The position numbers and the translations under genes are program-made. Source: Neiella marina (GTDB taxonomy: Bacteria; Pseudomonadota; Gammaproteobacteria; Enterobacterales; Neiellaceae). Taken from it: a stretch of 64,000 bases of DNA. Below are positions 23,897 through 33,532 of this stretch, in pieces. The notes below the pieces were generated by a model, which was not told the DNA's origin, did not search any database, and saw nothing but the letters and a program-made list of their open reading frames with translations. The stretch is taken from NCBI RefSeq assembly GCF_002165625.1, contig NZ_NGNS01000014.1:1-64000 (forward strand), written 5' to 3'. Positions within the stretch are counted from its first letter, which is position 1, and the number at the start of each line of letters is the position of its first letter.

Positions 23897-26263
23897 ATGT
23901 TTGTCAGAGCAAGCCACCTTGTTCTCATGCTGTCGGCACTACTAATTAGTGCCTGCGGCGTCGATGGAAAAGTATCGAAATCAGAGCCACAAGAAGAAGT
24001 GCCCGAAACACCTGTTGAGCCAACGGATCCAGAGCCAACGGACCCAGAACCAACGGACCCAGAACCAACGGACCCAGAACCAACAGACCCAGAACCAACA
24101 GACCCAGAACCAACAGACCCAGAACCAACAGACCCAGAACCAACAGACCCAGAACCAACAGACCCAGAACCAACAGACCCAGAACCGACCGATCCGGAGC
24201 CAACCGACCCAGAACCAGCGGATCCATTGATGGTCAATGGTGATTTTGAAAATGGCGAAGTGGCACCTTGGGTTGGTAACAGTGGTGAGGTCTTACTAAC
24301 TAATGTCGCGAGCCAATCTAGAAGTGGGGCCAATAGCCTTTTGGTAAGCGGGCGAACGCAAAATTGGCAGGGAGCTCTTTATGGCTTGACTAACAGTGTG
24401 GCTGAAGACAGCACTTACCATATTTCTGCCTGGGTGCGGATGGACAATCTAGCCAGTAGTGATGTCAGAATGACAGTCAAGGTCTCCGATGGTAACGGTG
24501 ATCGTTACGAGCCCTTGGCTCAAGCCTCTGCAACTGATTCCGGCTGGGTCGAACTCGCTGGCAATTACACCATCGCTACGTCTGGTGATGTCGCCGAGAT
24601 TGCTTTTTACATCGAGGGTCCGGATGCGGGGGTTAGCTACTTTATTGATGATGTCACGGTGACAGACATCAATGATGACGATTTGTTGCGGGTTGATGTG
24701 GATCACCTATCAGCGCTCGCTGAGTTTCCAATCGGTGTTGCAGTACCTGCCGGCGATGCGGGTAACAGCATGCTCAATAGCCCAGAGCGTCAGGCGATTG
24801 TGGAACAACATTTCAGCCAATTAACAGCTGAAAACATCATGAAACCGTCCTACTTACAGCCAAGCGAAGGCAACTTTTTCTTTGATGATGCTGATGCGCT
24901 GATTGCTTATGCCGAAAATAACGGCCTGTCGGTCCACGGTCATGCGTTGATATGGCATTTTCAGATTGCTGATTGGATGGCGAACTACTCGGGTGATGCG
25001 TCGGCATGGCAGCAGATGCTAGAAACCCACGTCACCGAAGTCGCAAGCCATTTCGAAGGGCAGCTAGCGAGTTGGGACGTCGTCAATGAAGCGTTTCTCG
25101 ACGACGGTAGCTATCGTAACGTCGATGTTGGCAATGATGCCGGTTCGGTCTGGTACCAGAATATTGGTCCTCAGTACATTGAGTATGCTTTCAATGCGGC
25201 CCGAGCTGCCGACGCCCACGTTGACTTGTACTACAACGATTACAATATCTCTTGGAACGATACCAAGCTCAATGCCATTCTGACCATGGCGGAGGATTTT
25301 ATTGACCGTGGTATTCCTATCTCAGGCATTGGTTTCCAAATGCATGTGGATAAATCAGGCCCCGGTAAAGCGAAGATCAAAGAGCAGTTCCAAAAGGTGG
25401 TCGACCTTGGTCTGAAAGTGAAAATCACCGAAGTTGATCTGCGAATGAATGCAGATGGCAGTGCGACATCATTAACAAATCAGCTGTTATTGCAGCAAAA
25501 AGCGCGATATCAAGAGATTGTTGAAGCATACATTGAGACGGTTCCGCCATCTTTACGCGGAGGTATCAGCGTTTGGGGAATCGCAGACCCTGATACTTGG
25601 ATTGTACCTTTGTATGGCAACCCAGATTGGCCATTGATGTTTGATGACCAGTTTGAACCGAAACCGGCGCTGCAAGGCTTTGCCGATGGCTTAGCTGCAA
25701 CCGATGCCGAGGAGCCAGAACAGCCCTCTGATCCTGCTCCGACCGATCCTGAACCATCTGATCCACAACCATTATTTGTCGATGACTTCAATGCCGCTAC
25801 GAGTTGGGCGAATGAAGGAGCCGACGGTCAGCTCGCGGCAACGTTGAGCCATAACTCAGCAGAAGGAACGATGGTGGTTGATGTGCCGTGGGCGTCAGAT
25901 GCTGATGTTGTCCACATCAAAACCTGGTTCGGTCAAGAATTGGACTTATCCGCTGGCAATGACATTAGCTTGCGAGTCAAATTGCCCGCTGACTATGTTG
26001 CCGATGGCAATTTAGTGGTGCAAGTGTACATTGAGGATTCAGCCTACACGCCAGCATTCACTGGTTGGCAGATGGCCAGTGGCTTTGTTGCAGGTGACTG
26101 GACCACCATTACCTTAAGTGGCGTAGGCCCTGATTTTAGCTTTGGCTACGATGGCGGAGTTGATTTTACCAAGGTCCATGCGATTGGCATCGAATTGGTC
26201 GCCAATGGCAAGGATCCGGCTATCTCGGGTGCCATTGAAATTGATGATGTGACGATTCACTGA
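23897..26263 (+). CDS. GH10 endo-1,4-beta-xylanase lipoprotein with repeat linker and two carbohydrate-binding-like modules
   Basis: A 788-residue surface enzyme that would cut xylan chains outside the cell. In order: lipoprotein signal with Cys20 (LLISAC); 14 EPTDP repeats (residues 41-110); a CBM4/9/22-like beta-sandwich (about 113-258, LMVNGDFENG to FIDDVTV); a GH10 barrel (about 267-615) with acid/base Glu398 in WDVVNEAF and nucleophile Glu512 in KITEVDLR; a short PTDPEPSDP linker; and a C-terminal beta-sandwich (about 629-788, VDDFNAATSW to IEIDDVTIH), probably another binding module of unknown type. The rigid acidic linker should hold the catalytic part away from the membrane. It is divergent from lacI and downstream of three operator-like sites. 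Confidence 0.92.
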   Translation: MFVRASHLVLMLSALLISACGVDGKVSKSEPQEEVPETPVEPTDPEPTDPEPTDPEPTDPEPTDPEPTDPEPTDPEPTDPEPTDPEPTDPEPTDPEPTDPEPTDPEPADPLMVNGDFENGEVAPWVGNSGEVLLTNVASQSRSGANSLLVSGRTQNWQGALYGLTNSVAEDSTYHISAWVRMDNLASSDVRMTVKVSDGNGDRYEPLAQASATDSGWVELAGNYTIATSGDVAEIAFYIEGPDAGVSYFIDDVTVTDINDDDLLRVDVDHLSALAEFPIGVAVPAGDAGNSMLNSPERQAIVEQHFSQLTAENIMKPSYLQPSEGNFFFDDADALIAYAENNGLSVHGHALIWHFQIADWMANYSGDASAWQQMLETHVTEVASHFEGQLASWDVVNEAFLDDGSYRNVDVGNDAGSVWYQNIGPQYIEYAFNAARAADAHVDLYYNDYNISWNDTKLNAILTMAEDFIDRGIPISGIGFQMHVDKSGPGKAKIKEQFQKVVDLGLKVKITEVDLRMNADGSATSLTNQLLLQQKARYQEIVEAYIETVPPSLRGGISVWGIADPDTWIVPLYGNPDWPLMFDDQFEPKPALQGFADGLAATDAEEPEQPSDPAPTDPEPSDPQPLFVDDFNAATSWANEGADGQLAATLSHNSAEGTMVVDVPWASDADVVHIKTWFGQELDLSAGNDISLRVKLPADYVADGNLVVQVYIEDSAYTPAFTGWQMASGFVAGDWTTITLSGVGPDFSFGYDGGVDFTKVHAIGIELVANGKDPAISGAIEIDDVTIH
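24017..24226 (+). repeat. 15-bp tandem repeat, 14 units, in the xylanase gene
   Basis: Fourteen direct 15-bp units of the form GARCCAACRGAYCCA encode EPTDP (the last EPADP). Units 5 to 11 (24077-24181) are identical, while the outer units differ at synonymous positions, so the middle has probably expanded by slippage or unequal exchange. The length is a multiple of three, so copy-number change keeps the frame. Confidence 0.95.
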
Positions 26264-26323
26264 TAATCATATTGTCAGCCATCAATTTGTTTTTGAAACA
26301 TTTTGCTGACTAATACCAATGTA

Positions 26324-26349
26324 GGGGCTGTTCGCAGCCCCTTTTTTTT
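26324..26349 (+). terminator. Rho-independent terminator after the xylanase
   Basis: GGGGCTG (26324-26330), loop TTCG, CAGCCCC (26335-26341), then eight T. Confidence 0.92.
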
Positions 26350-26422
26350 GGCTGAATATATAGTCGCCAGCTAATATTGAATTACATTCGCATTTTTGTC
26401 TCAGCCCTTGTAGGAGTCCGCA

Positions 26423-28342
26423 ATGAGATTGACCCAGCGCCTGACTTGGGGATGGCTTATCAGCACAATGATTGCGGTGAGCCTGACTGCTCTGGGTATC
26501 TTCTGGTCGGCAAGTGACTTAGCAAAGCAGCGTCAGCAACAACGAGTTGATGCCATTGCTTCTCAAACTGCTGAGTTCCTCTCGCAAGCGGAACACCCAT
26601 CCCGAACCTGGCTTGAACATCCGCCATGGTTTGATATAGCCGTTGATATTGCTGACATCAAGGCGGCCAAAATTCGCTATAGCGGTCACTTGCTGGTGCA
26701 GTATGGCCAACATCAATCCTCTTGGTATCAGCTAACCTCTCAGCAAACTGTTAACGGCCAGACTATTGAAGTCAGTGCTAGTTTTAAAAGCCCTTGGTTG
26801 GCGGCGAGTTGGAACTGGCGCAGTGCCCTCATTCTGGTGGTGATGTTGGTTTCGGCTGGTGGCGCAGCCTGGTGGGCGAGCCTTTGGTTTATTCGACGCT
26901 TGCAAGAGATTGACAATATTAGTCATCGAGCCCACAAACTGCTCAAAGGCGAACTCATCACCAGTGGTGATTTACCCGAGCGGCCGCGGGTGATCCGCCA
27001 AGCGTTGGACCAGATGGTCGAAGAGTTGCGCGATGCGCGACAAGAGCGCAGTCGATTCGATGCGTTTATGCGCAGCAATACTTTCCTCGATCCGGTTACT
27101 GGACTGGGCAATCGGCTGTACTTTGATAACCAAATCAATAGCGCTATCCGGGCTGGTACCGACCACAATGCTGGTTTTGTGTTGTTGTTGCAGTTCAATC
27201 AGTATGACGATGTGCAACAAAACGAAGATCGCGAAATTTGTTACGACATTCTGAATCAGATTGGTCGCTGTTTGTATGATGCCTATGACGATTATGCCGA
27301 TAGCTTTATCGCTCGGCGCGGCGAAGGTGACTATGCCGTGCTATTGCCTGGCACCCACCCTGACGATGTTGAACGCTCGCTAAAAGCTTTGTTGCGGTCA
27401 TTGGTGAAAATCCCGCTACCGTCCTATGTCGATACCGAACATTGCTTTCATGTCGGCGTTGCTTCTCTAGAAACTTCAACCGAAAGCTATCAGGTGCTGG
27501 CAGAAGCTGACATGGCGTTACGTGCCGCTCAAGTGCAAGAGGCCAATACTTGGTTCATGTACCAACGCAGCGATTTGCCGCGCAACGAAATCAAAGGTTC
27601 GGTGCGTTGGCGCACCTTGCTTGAGGATTCGGTGCGGCGAAAAGCATTCGTGTTGTCATCACAACCAGTGGTTGAAGCGCATGAGGATGATATTCATCAC
27701 TATGAGATGCTATTGCGGTTACGCGATGAAAGCGGCCAAATGATGCCCGCACAAGTGTTTTTGCCGATGGCGAAAAAGTGCGGCATGACCAGTCAAATTG
27801 ACCGCAATGCGCTGCACCAGCTGCTTAAGCTGATGCGCTATGAAGGTCGTCAGCCAGCGCGTTGTAGCATTAATATTGCGATTGATTCGTTGCTCGACCG
27901 CAATTTTAGTCGCTGGATCGAACTTATTTTGTTGCAATATCGCGATATTATCAGCCGCTTGATCATTGAAGTGTCTGAGTATCCGCTCAACCAAAACTAC
28001 GAAGCGCTGCGTCCGACGTTGCGCAAGCTCAAACAAGCCGGATGTCTGTTGGCAGTTGATCAAGTTGGTCAGAACATAGTGAGTACTCACTATATTCGTG
28101 ATCTAGATATCGATTACCTCAAGCTGCATGCTAATTTGGTCCGCGACATTGACCAACGCAGTGAAAATCAGTTGTTTGTGCGCAGCTTACTTGGCGCCTG
28201 TGAGAACACTACGGCAAGAGTGTTTGCTCTGGCTGTAGAAACTCAACGCGAGTGGCAAGCACTAAAAGCGCTCGGTGTTTATGGTGGCCAAGGGCATTTG
28301 TTCAGTGAAGCGTGGCGAGACAGTCCTGCATTTCTGGGATGA
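26423..28342 (+). CDS. csrD: CsrD/MshH-type protein with degenerate GGDEF and EAL domains
   Basis: A 639-residue inner-membrane protein: two membrane helices (about 10-28 and 134-156) around a periplasmic loop, a HAMP-like coiled segment, a GGDEF-like domain (about 225-380) and an EAL-like domain (about 400-635). GGDEF is replaced by GEGDY (RRGEGDYAVL), EAL by EML, and the metal-binding DDFG by DQVG, so it should neither make nor cleave c-di-GMP. CsrD of E. coli, equal to MshH beside the MSHA genes of vibrios and Shewanella, has the same design and promotes RNase E decay of the CsrB-type sRNAs. Its position just before the msh genes supports this assignment. Confidence 0.85.
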   Translation: MRLTQRLTWGWLISTMIAVSLTALGIFWSASDLAKQRQQQRVDAIASQTAEFLSQAEHPSRTWLEHPPWFDIAVDIADIKAAKIRYSGHLLVQYGQHQSSWYQLTSQQTVNGQTIEVSASFKSPWLAASWNWRSALILVVMLVSAGGAAWWASLWFIRRLQEIDNISHRAHKLLKGELITSGDLPERPRVIRQALDQMVEELRDARQERSRFDAFMRSNTFLDPVTGLGNRLYFDNQINSAIRAGTDHNAGFVLLLQFNQYDDVQQNEDREICYDILNQIGRCLYDAYDDYADSFIARRGEGDYAVLLPGTHPDDVERSLKALLRSLVKIPLPSYVDTEHCFHVGVASLETSTESYQVLAEADMALRAAQVQEANTWFMYQRSDLPRNEIKGSVRWRTLLEDSVRRKAFVLSSQPVVEAHEDDIHHYEMLLRLRDESGQMMPAQVFLPMAKKCGMTSQIDRNALHQLLKLMRYEGRQPARCSINIAIDSLLDRNFSRWIELILLQYRDIISRLIIEVSEYPLNQNYEALRPTLRKLKQAGCLLAVDQVGQNIVSTHYIRDLDIDYLKLHANLVRDIDQRSENQLFVRSLLGACENTTARVFALAVETQREWQALKALGVYGGQGHLFSEAWRDSPAFLG

Positions 28343-29261
28343 GTTTCGCAGTCATCCCGCGCCAGCCCTGAATGCCGCCACTGTGGTACATCAGTACGCT
28401 GCCGTTGCCTGGTAACCGCCCTTGACGAATTTCCTCAACCAGCGCGAAGCACAGCTTAGCGGTATAGACTGGGTCGAGTAACACTTGAGTGTGACGATAA
28501 AACGCAGCCACAAACTGTTGCAGCTCGACAGGCAAGCGGGCAAAGCCTCCCCACTCATAACCTGTGAGCCAACACATCGACACCGAATGTCGCGGCATGT
28601 CTTGCGCTAAGTTCAGTAACTGATCAATTCGATGAGGCAGTTGTCGATCTCGTACCGCAGGAACCAGCAGCAGCCGCTGCGCGGCCGACAGCCCTAAACT
28701 TAAACCCGCTGCGGTACCACCACTACCCACGGCTGTCGCAATGTATTGATAGCTTTGGGTCCTGTCATCGAGCACTTCTGCCATGCCCTGTAAAGCTTGT
28801 GCGCCGCTCCCTCCCTCTGGAATTAGAGCATGATTTGCTTTGAGCCACCGTTGCTGAGCCGAATGATGATGTCGGTCGCGATAGTCTTGCCTTGATATCG
28901 GCACTAATTCGGCGCCCCAATGGGTGCAATCTTGCAGTGTTTTTGATGTGTTCGGTGATGCTTCAAGCCCACGAATGATCAATCGACATTCAAGTTGCAA
29001 CTGCTGGCAAGCAAATGCCAAAGCGTGAGCATGATTGGAATGTGCGCCGCCGAAGCTGGTGATACCGCGGTAGCCAGCTGTCATTGCATGGTGTAGCGGA
29101 TATTTCAGTTTTCGAAGCTTATTGCCACTGACGATTGAATGATTCAGATCGTCGCGCAGTATGTGTATTTGCGCGCTTGAGCCAACCCAAGGGGACAAAT
29201 CGACCGGTAGAATTGGGCTTAACTTCACTGTCTCAAATAGCGAACAAATCATTTGTTGCAC
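28302..29261 (-). CDS. PLP-dependent ACC deaminase / D-cysteine desulfhydrase family protein
   Basis: A 319-residue fold-type II PLP enzyme. The cofactor lysine lies in SGNKLRKLKY (near residue 50), followed by FGGAHSNHAHALA, and AVGSGGTAAGLSLG is the phosphate-binding loop. This family includes D-cysteine desulfhydrase and ACC deaminase; the sequence does not separate them, and desulfhydrase is more usual in bacteria without plant contact. Its 3' end overlaps that of csrD by 41 bp on the other strand. It is an independent gene between csrD and mshI. Confidence 0.82.
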   Translation of the reverse strand: MQQMICSLFETVKLSPILPVDLSPWVGSSAQIHILRDDLNHSIVSGNKLRKLKYPLHHAMTAGYRGITSFGGAHSNHAHALAFACQQLQLECRLIIRGLEASPNTSKTLQDCTHWGAELVPISRQDYRDRHHHSAQQRWLKANHALIPEGGSGAQALQGMAEVLDDRTQSYQYIATAVGSGGTAAGLSLGLSAAQRLLLVPAVRDRQLPHRIDQLLNLAQDMPRHSVSMCWLTGYEWGGFARLPVELQQFVAAFYRHTQVLLDPVYTAKLCFALVEEIRQGRLPGNGSVLMYHSGGIQGWRGMTAKLIPEMQDCLATLH

Positions 29262-29321
29262 TTAGCTATAAATGTCAGATAATTAGCTACATTCTGCCAC
29301 AAAGAGTGTCAATCCAAGCAA

Positions 29322-30230
29322 ATGGATGTATCCCGTTGGTTTAAGTCGGGGCTAGATTGCCAGCTGTTGATTGGCTTATCCGCCGCGCAAACAACCGTAT
29401 TGCTGTTTAAAGATGAGCAATGCCTTGAGCAAATTGTCATTCCAGAACGGCTTGCTTCGGCTTGTTTTGATGCCCTCCACGCGTTACTAAATCAGCACAA
29501 TCTTAAACACCCCGCGGTGACTTTAGTACTTGCAGATGATTGTTATCAACATGCGGAGCTAGATAAACCTTCGGTTCCCGATGAGGAAGTTGCTGCAGCA
29601 TTGCAATGGTCGGTAAAAGAGCTCATCAGTATTGAGCCCGACAATATGCAACTCGACTACTATGATGTTGCTTCGACAGGCAGTCGACAACAAGTGAGAG
29701 TGATTGCCGCCGAGCGCCAGTGGCTGTCGGATTGGGGGCACATGGTGGTTTCGCAGTTACGCGGTGAGTTGCACAAAGTCTTGATCGAAGAATTGTGTCT
29801 GCTGAACTTGTTTGATGAAGCAGATGTTCCGACCATGTTGTTGTGGCAAAAGCAAGGAGGTGAAGTTCAGTTGTTATTGGTCCACAAACAACATCTTTAT
29901 CTATCGCGGAGCTTGCGTGGTTCAGCCAACCTCGAATCGATGGCCAGTGAATTACTACCAAGCATTATCGATAGCCTCAGTCTTGAGGTCCAACGAGCGC
30001 TTGATTATTTTGAAAGTAACCTCCGCCAACCGCCGGTAAAAATTGTCAAACTTGCGTTGCCCGAAGCAGTGCGGCAACTCGTTCAGATGCAAATGCAAGC
30101 CAACTTGGCTGTTGACGTGGAACCGCTCGAAACCCAAGCCATTTCCGGATTTAGCTCTCCCGACGATATTGCCGTTTTGCCGATCCTAGCGGCGCGCGTT
30201 GAGCCTGCGGAGGTGGCAGCAGAAGCATGA
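29322..30230 (+). CDS. mshI: MSHA biogenesis protein MshI (PilM-like)
   Basis: A 302-residue cytoplasmic protein with an actin-like PilM-type fold, first of the MSHA secretion genes. It should form the inner-membrane platform with the PilN- and PilO-like products of the next two genes. Visible are VPDEEVAAALQWSVKELI, typical of the first subdomain, and the later ESMASELLPSIIDSLSLEVQRALDYFES, the helix before the nucleotide site. The ATG overlaps nothing upstream, and the next gene overlaps by 4 bp. Identity is inferred from order and fold marks. Confidence 0.85.
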   Translation: MDVSRWFKSGLDCQLLIGLSAAQTTVLLFKDEQCLEQIVIPERLASACFDALHALLNQHNLKHPAVTLVLADDCYQHAELDKPSVPDEEVAAALQWSVKELISIEPDNMQLDYYDVASTGSRQQVRVIAAERQWLSDWGHMVVSQLRGELHKVLIEELCLLNLFDEADVPTMLLWQKQGGEVQLLLVHKQHLYLSRSLRGSANLESMASELLPSIIDSLSLEVQRALDYFESNLRQPPVKIVKLALPEAVRQLVQMQMQANLAVDVEPLETQAISGFSSPDDIAVLPILAARVEPAEVAAEA

Positions 30231-30874
30231 AGAATCAGATTGATCTGTTCTCGCCAGCATTAATTCCGCGTCAATTGCGTATCAATTTCCGATTGGTCGC
30301 AATCAGCTGGGGAGCCGTCGCAGTGCTGATGATTGTTGCCAGTTTAGTGAGCTCGTGGCTGAACGGTATGAATGAACAACAGTTGGTTCAGGCCAATAGA
30401 GTCAATAGTAACCTCGACCAACAGTATCAAAACCTAATGGCGGCAAATAAAGCTCGAACTGTGTCGGCCGAATTGAGCACGGCATTGCAGCAAGCGCAAC
30501 GTGAAGTAACAATCAAACAGCAATTGTTAAAGCTGGTTGTTGATGGTGAGCGTTCGCAATCTAAGCCTTACTCAGCGCTAATGAAAGACTTAGCCTCGAT
30601 CAACGAACCGCGGTTGTGGCTGCAAGAAATCCAGATCAATGGTCAGCAGCTAGCCATTGCTGGTTTGGCAACCGATGCCGAGGCTATCCCAGGCTGGTTA
30701 TCGCAAGTCGGTCGTAGAGGTTACCTTAAGAACCAGGCCTTCAATCAACTGACTATCGCAGAGCAAGAGCAGTTACACTTTTTCGCGATACGCAGTCAAC
30801 CAGAGGCGGACTCGCCAGCGCCAGCGCAGCGCTCGACTTCTGTCAGCGATGTCAAGGGAGTGCCGTCGTCATGA
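30227..30874 (+). CDS. MSHA platform protein, PilN-like (MshI2)
   Basis: A 215-residue inner-membrane protein: short cytoplasmic tail KNQIDLFSPALIPRQLRINF, one membrane helix (about 24-45), a coiled coil (about 50-105) and a periplasmic ferredoxin-like domain (about 110-190, LWLQEIQINGQQLAIAGLAT). The N-terminal segment resembles the PilN motif that binds PilM. It overlaps mshI and mshJ by 4 bp on each side, so translation is coupled. Confidence 0.82.
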   Translation: MKNQIDLFSPALIPRQLRINFRLVAISWGAVAVLMIVASLVSSWLNGMNEQQLVQANRVNSNLDQQYQNLMAANKARTVSAELSTALQQAQREVTIKQQLLKLVVDGERSQSKPYSALMKDLASINEPRLWLQEIQINGQQLAIAGLATDAEAIPGWLSQVGRRGYLKNQAFNQLTIAEQEQLHFFAIRSQPEADSPAPAQRSTSVSDVKGVPSS

Positions 30875-31524
30875 ACCCGCAATTACAGCAATTGGAAACG
30901 CGTTTCAACGACATGACCGCCCGCGAACGTGGCATGGTGCTGGGGGCTGGTCTCATCGTGGTGTTTATGCTGTTGTTTTCACTTTGGTTGGCACCTAGCT
31001 TGGAACAGGGCGATCGGCTTGACCGGCAGTTGCAGCAAACGGAGCAATCGACAACTAATCTTCAACGCCAAATTGATACCCTCAATGTGTTACTCAAACG
31101 CGATCCCAATGAAGCGGTACGAGTAGAACTGAAGTCTATTGAGAGCCAGATTGTTGAGTTAGATGACGAACTTGGCGAACTCACTGTTGACTTAGTGTCG
31201 GCGGAGCAAATGTTGCCGGTGTTGCAGAGCTTGTTGGCCACTGCTCGAAATGTCACTTTAGTTGAACTAAAGTCGATCCCTGCACAATCAGTGTTGGCTC
31301 CTGAGCAACAACAACAAGCTGAAGTTGGCATGTATCGACATGGTATTGAACTACAGGTCGCAGGCAGCTTTTTCGATATCTATCGACTCATCGAATCGAT
31401 TGAAGCGGCCCAATGGCGTTTTTATTGGCAAATGATGGACTATCAAGTCACTGATTATCCGAAAGCTAGCGTTCGGATTGTTCTGTATACCCTAAGTACT
31501 AGCGAGGACTATATTCGTGTTTAG
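30871..31524 (+). CDS. mshJ: MSHA biogenesis protein MshJ (PilO-like)
   Basis: A 217-residue bitopic membrane protein: one helix (about 23-44, MVLGAGLIVVFMLLFSLWLAP), a coiled coil (about 50-110) and a small periplasmic domain ending DYPKASVRIVLYTLST. Size, order and design fit the PilO-like partner of the preceding PilN-like protein. Its stop overlaps the start of mshK by 8 bp. Confidence 0.85.
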   Translation: MNPQLQQLETRFNDMTARERGMVLGAGLIVVFMLLFSLWLAPSLEQGDRLDRQLQQTEQSTTNLQRQIDTLNVLLKRDPNEAVRVELKSIESQIVELDDELGELTVDLVSAEQMLPVLQSLLATARNVTLVELKSIPAQSVLAPEQQQQAEVGMYRHGIELQVAGSFFDIYRLIESIEAAQWRFYWQMMDYQVTDYPKASVRIVLYTLSTSEDYIRV

Positions 31525-31855
31525 TCTTCGGATTGTGTTGCTGAGTCTCTGCCAGTGCGGAGCAATGTTCAGTTACAGCGTTAATGCAGCGGCGGTGGAA
31601 CAATTGACCGACCCAACTCGGCCGGCCAATTATCAGGCTGTTGCTGCGGCGAATGGCGGCTTGTCGAGCTTAAAGTTAGAGCAAATCGTCAGTTCAGCAT
31701 CGCGCCGTTTTGCTGTAATTGATGGTCAAAAAGTTAAAATTGGTCAGCAAGTTGGGCAGTATGAGATTGTAGATATTCAACCCAAAGAAGTGCTGCTAAG
31801 GCAATCTGATGGTACTGATATTAGATTGACACTATTCACCCACATAAAAAAATAA
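31517..31855 (+). CDS. mshK: MSHA biogenesis protein MshK
   Basis: A 112-residue periplasmic protein with a signal peptide (to about residue 25). LTDPTRPANY and the later IDGQKVKIGQQVGQYEIVDI...VLLRQSDGTDIRL resemble the PilP/GspC HR-like domain that links the inner-membrane platform to the secretin. It is followed directly by the secretin gene mshL. Confidence 0.85.
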   Translation: MFSLRIVLLSLCQCGAMFSYSVNAAAVEQLTDPTRPANYQAVAAANGGLSSLKLEQIVSSASRRFAVIDGQKVKIGQQVGQYEIVDIQPKEVLLRQSDGTDIRLTLFTHIKK

Positions 31856-31858
31856 TTG

Positions 31859-33532
31859 ATGCACAACATGATGAAGTTGAATTTAGTAAGGGATTTCGGG
31901 CTGCTGTTATGCGCCATGTGGCTAGTGGGCTGTGAATCCGTTGTAAAGTCACCCGATGAAATTCAGCAACAAGTGCAAGCGACTAATGAGCAACTCAGTC
32001 AGCAAGCGCAGCGCCCAGCATTGCCTGCGGAAGTATTGCAGGAGCTCATGCAGCCACCGCTGCTACAGGCGACTCCAGCAGTGGCTGAAATCCGTTTCAG
32101 TATTGCTGCCGACCATGTTGACGCAGCAACATTCTTTGCCAGCTTGGTCGATGGCACACCTTATTCTGCGGCGATTCACCCAGATGTCAGCGGTGAAGTG
32201 ACGCTGAACCTAAATCAAGTCACGCTGCAAGAAGCGTTGCAGGTGGTTCAGTCGATGTATGGCTATGATATTCAACGCACCGGTAACGTGTTGCAGGTGT
32301 TTCCGGCTGAGCTGAGAACAGAAACCTTCAATATTAATTATTTGATGCTGACACGGTTGGGGCGGTCTAGGACTACCATTAACTCCTCAAGCTTGGTCGA
32401 TGCCGACTCCGACAGTGACAGCGACTCTGACTCCAATTCCAACAGCAGTAGTAGCAACTCTTCAAGTAGCTCAGGTGGTGGTAGTTCCGACGCCACAGCG
32501 GCAGCAGGTACTGTGATTCACACTTACTCTGAAAGTGATTTTTGGACTGAACTGGAGCGCTCAATTCGGTTGATGTTAGGCTCTGCCGGTGACGGTCGGG
32601 CGGTGATTTCGACACCGCAGTCGGGCTTACTGACAGTTCGGGCGATGCCATCGGAGCTGGCGCAAATTAGAGATTTCGTCAATCGTTTGCAAAACCGAGT
32701 ACAACGGCAGGTATTGCTGGAAGCTAAGATCCTAGAAGTGAAACTGTCCGACGGTTATCAGCAAGGTATCAACTGGACTGCCTTAGCTAGCGGCAGTGCA
32801 GGTTTCAGTGGTGGCTTTAATGGTAGCCTTCCTGGCAATGAAATTAGCCAAGTGGTTGGCGGTGTGTTCTCAATTGGATATGAGAGCAGTAACTTCGAAG
32901 CCGTGATTAGCATGCTGAACACCCAAGGCAACGTCAATGTCCTGTCCAGCCCTCGAATTTCTGCCGCCAATAACCAAAAAGCGGTTATTAAAGTTGGTAC
33001 CGATGAGTACTTTGTCACTGAAGTATCAACTACAACGACCACAGGTAATGCCACGACCACCACACCTGAAGTTGAATTAACGCCATTTTTTGAAGGTATT
33101 GCGCTGGATGTGACGCCGCAGATTGATGATCTAGGTGCCGTGTTGTTGCATGTTCACCCATCGGTGACAGATATTAGTGAGCAGACCAAAGTGATCAATA
33201 TTTTCGGTGATAGCCTCGAACTGCCACTGGCGGTTAGTGATATCCGAGAGACAGACACCATCGTCCGTGCCAACAGCGGCGACGTTGTGGTGATCGGTGG
33301 CCTGATGAGCACCTTGCGAACCCAGGCAGACTCTAAGATCCCGATTCTTGGAGATATCCCGCTGATGGGGGGATTGTTCACTAACAAGTCTGAAGTCGAA
33401 GAAAAGCATGAGTTGGTGATTTTGATTCGGCCAACCATTGTCGAAACCGACTATGGCTTGCCGCTGTTGCAACAGACCAATGACAACCTCAATAACTGGT
33501 ATCGGGAAGCACAAACCCGATTCAATGATTGA
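31859..33532 (+). CDS. mshL: MSHA secretin MshL
   Basis: A 557-residue outer-membrane secretin that forms the exit channel for the pilus. It has a lipoprotein signal (LVGC), a secretin N domain (about 80-160), a Ser/Asp/Asn-rich stretch (about 180-212), a second N1-like domain and the C-terminal secretin domain (about 290-545) with VLSSPRISAANNQKAVIKVG and VVIGGLMST...SKIPILGDIP. ATG at 31868 or 31871 is also possible; the lipobox is read in all cases. The serine-rich linker, encoded near 32399-32480, is unusually simple. Confidence 0.93.
   Translation: MHNMMKLNLVRDFGLLLCAMWLVGCESVVKSPDEIQQQVQATNEQLSQQAQRPALPAEVLQELMQPPLLQATPAVAEIRFSIAADHVDAATFFASLVDGTPYSAAIHPDVSGEVTLNLNQVTLQEALQVVQSMYGYDIQRTGNVLQVFPAELRTETFNINYLMLTRLGRSRTTINSSSLVDADSDSDSDSDSNSNSSSSNSSSSSGGGSSDATAAAGTVIHTYSESDFWTELERSIRLMLGSAGDGRAVISTPQSGLLTVRAMPSELAQIRDFVNRLQNRVQRQVLLEAKILEVKLSDGYQQGINWTALASGSAGFSGGFNGSLPGNEISQVVGGVFSIGYESSNFEAVISMLNTQGNVNVLSSPRISAANNQKAVIKVGTDEYFVTEVSTTTTTGNATTTTPEVELTPFFEGIALDVTPQIDDLGAVLLHVHPSVTDISEQTKVINIFGDSLELPLAVSDIRETDTIVRANSGDVVVIGGLMSTLRTQADSKIPILGDIPLMGGLFTNKSEVEEKHELVILIRPTIVETDYGLPLLQQTNDNLNNWYREAQTRFND

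Noticed and set aside
23878-24333. Antisense frame of 151 residues rich in Gly-Ser-Val repeats
   Set aside because: It is the mirror of the 15-bp repeat of the xylanase gene, which carries a clear signal, domains and catalytic residues on the plus strand.
29812-30039. Alternative small gene inside mshI
   Set aside because: It is a frame shadow of mshI, which has the family signatures and couples to the next gene.
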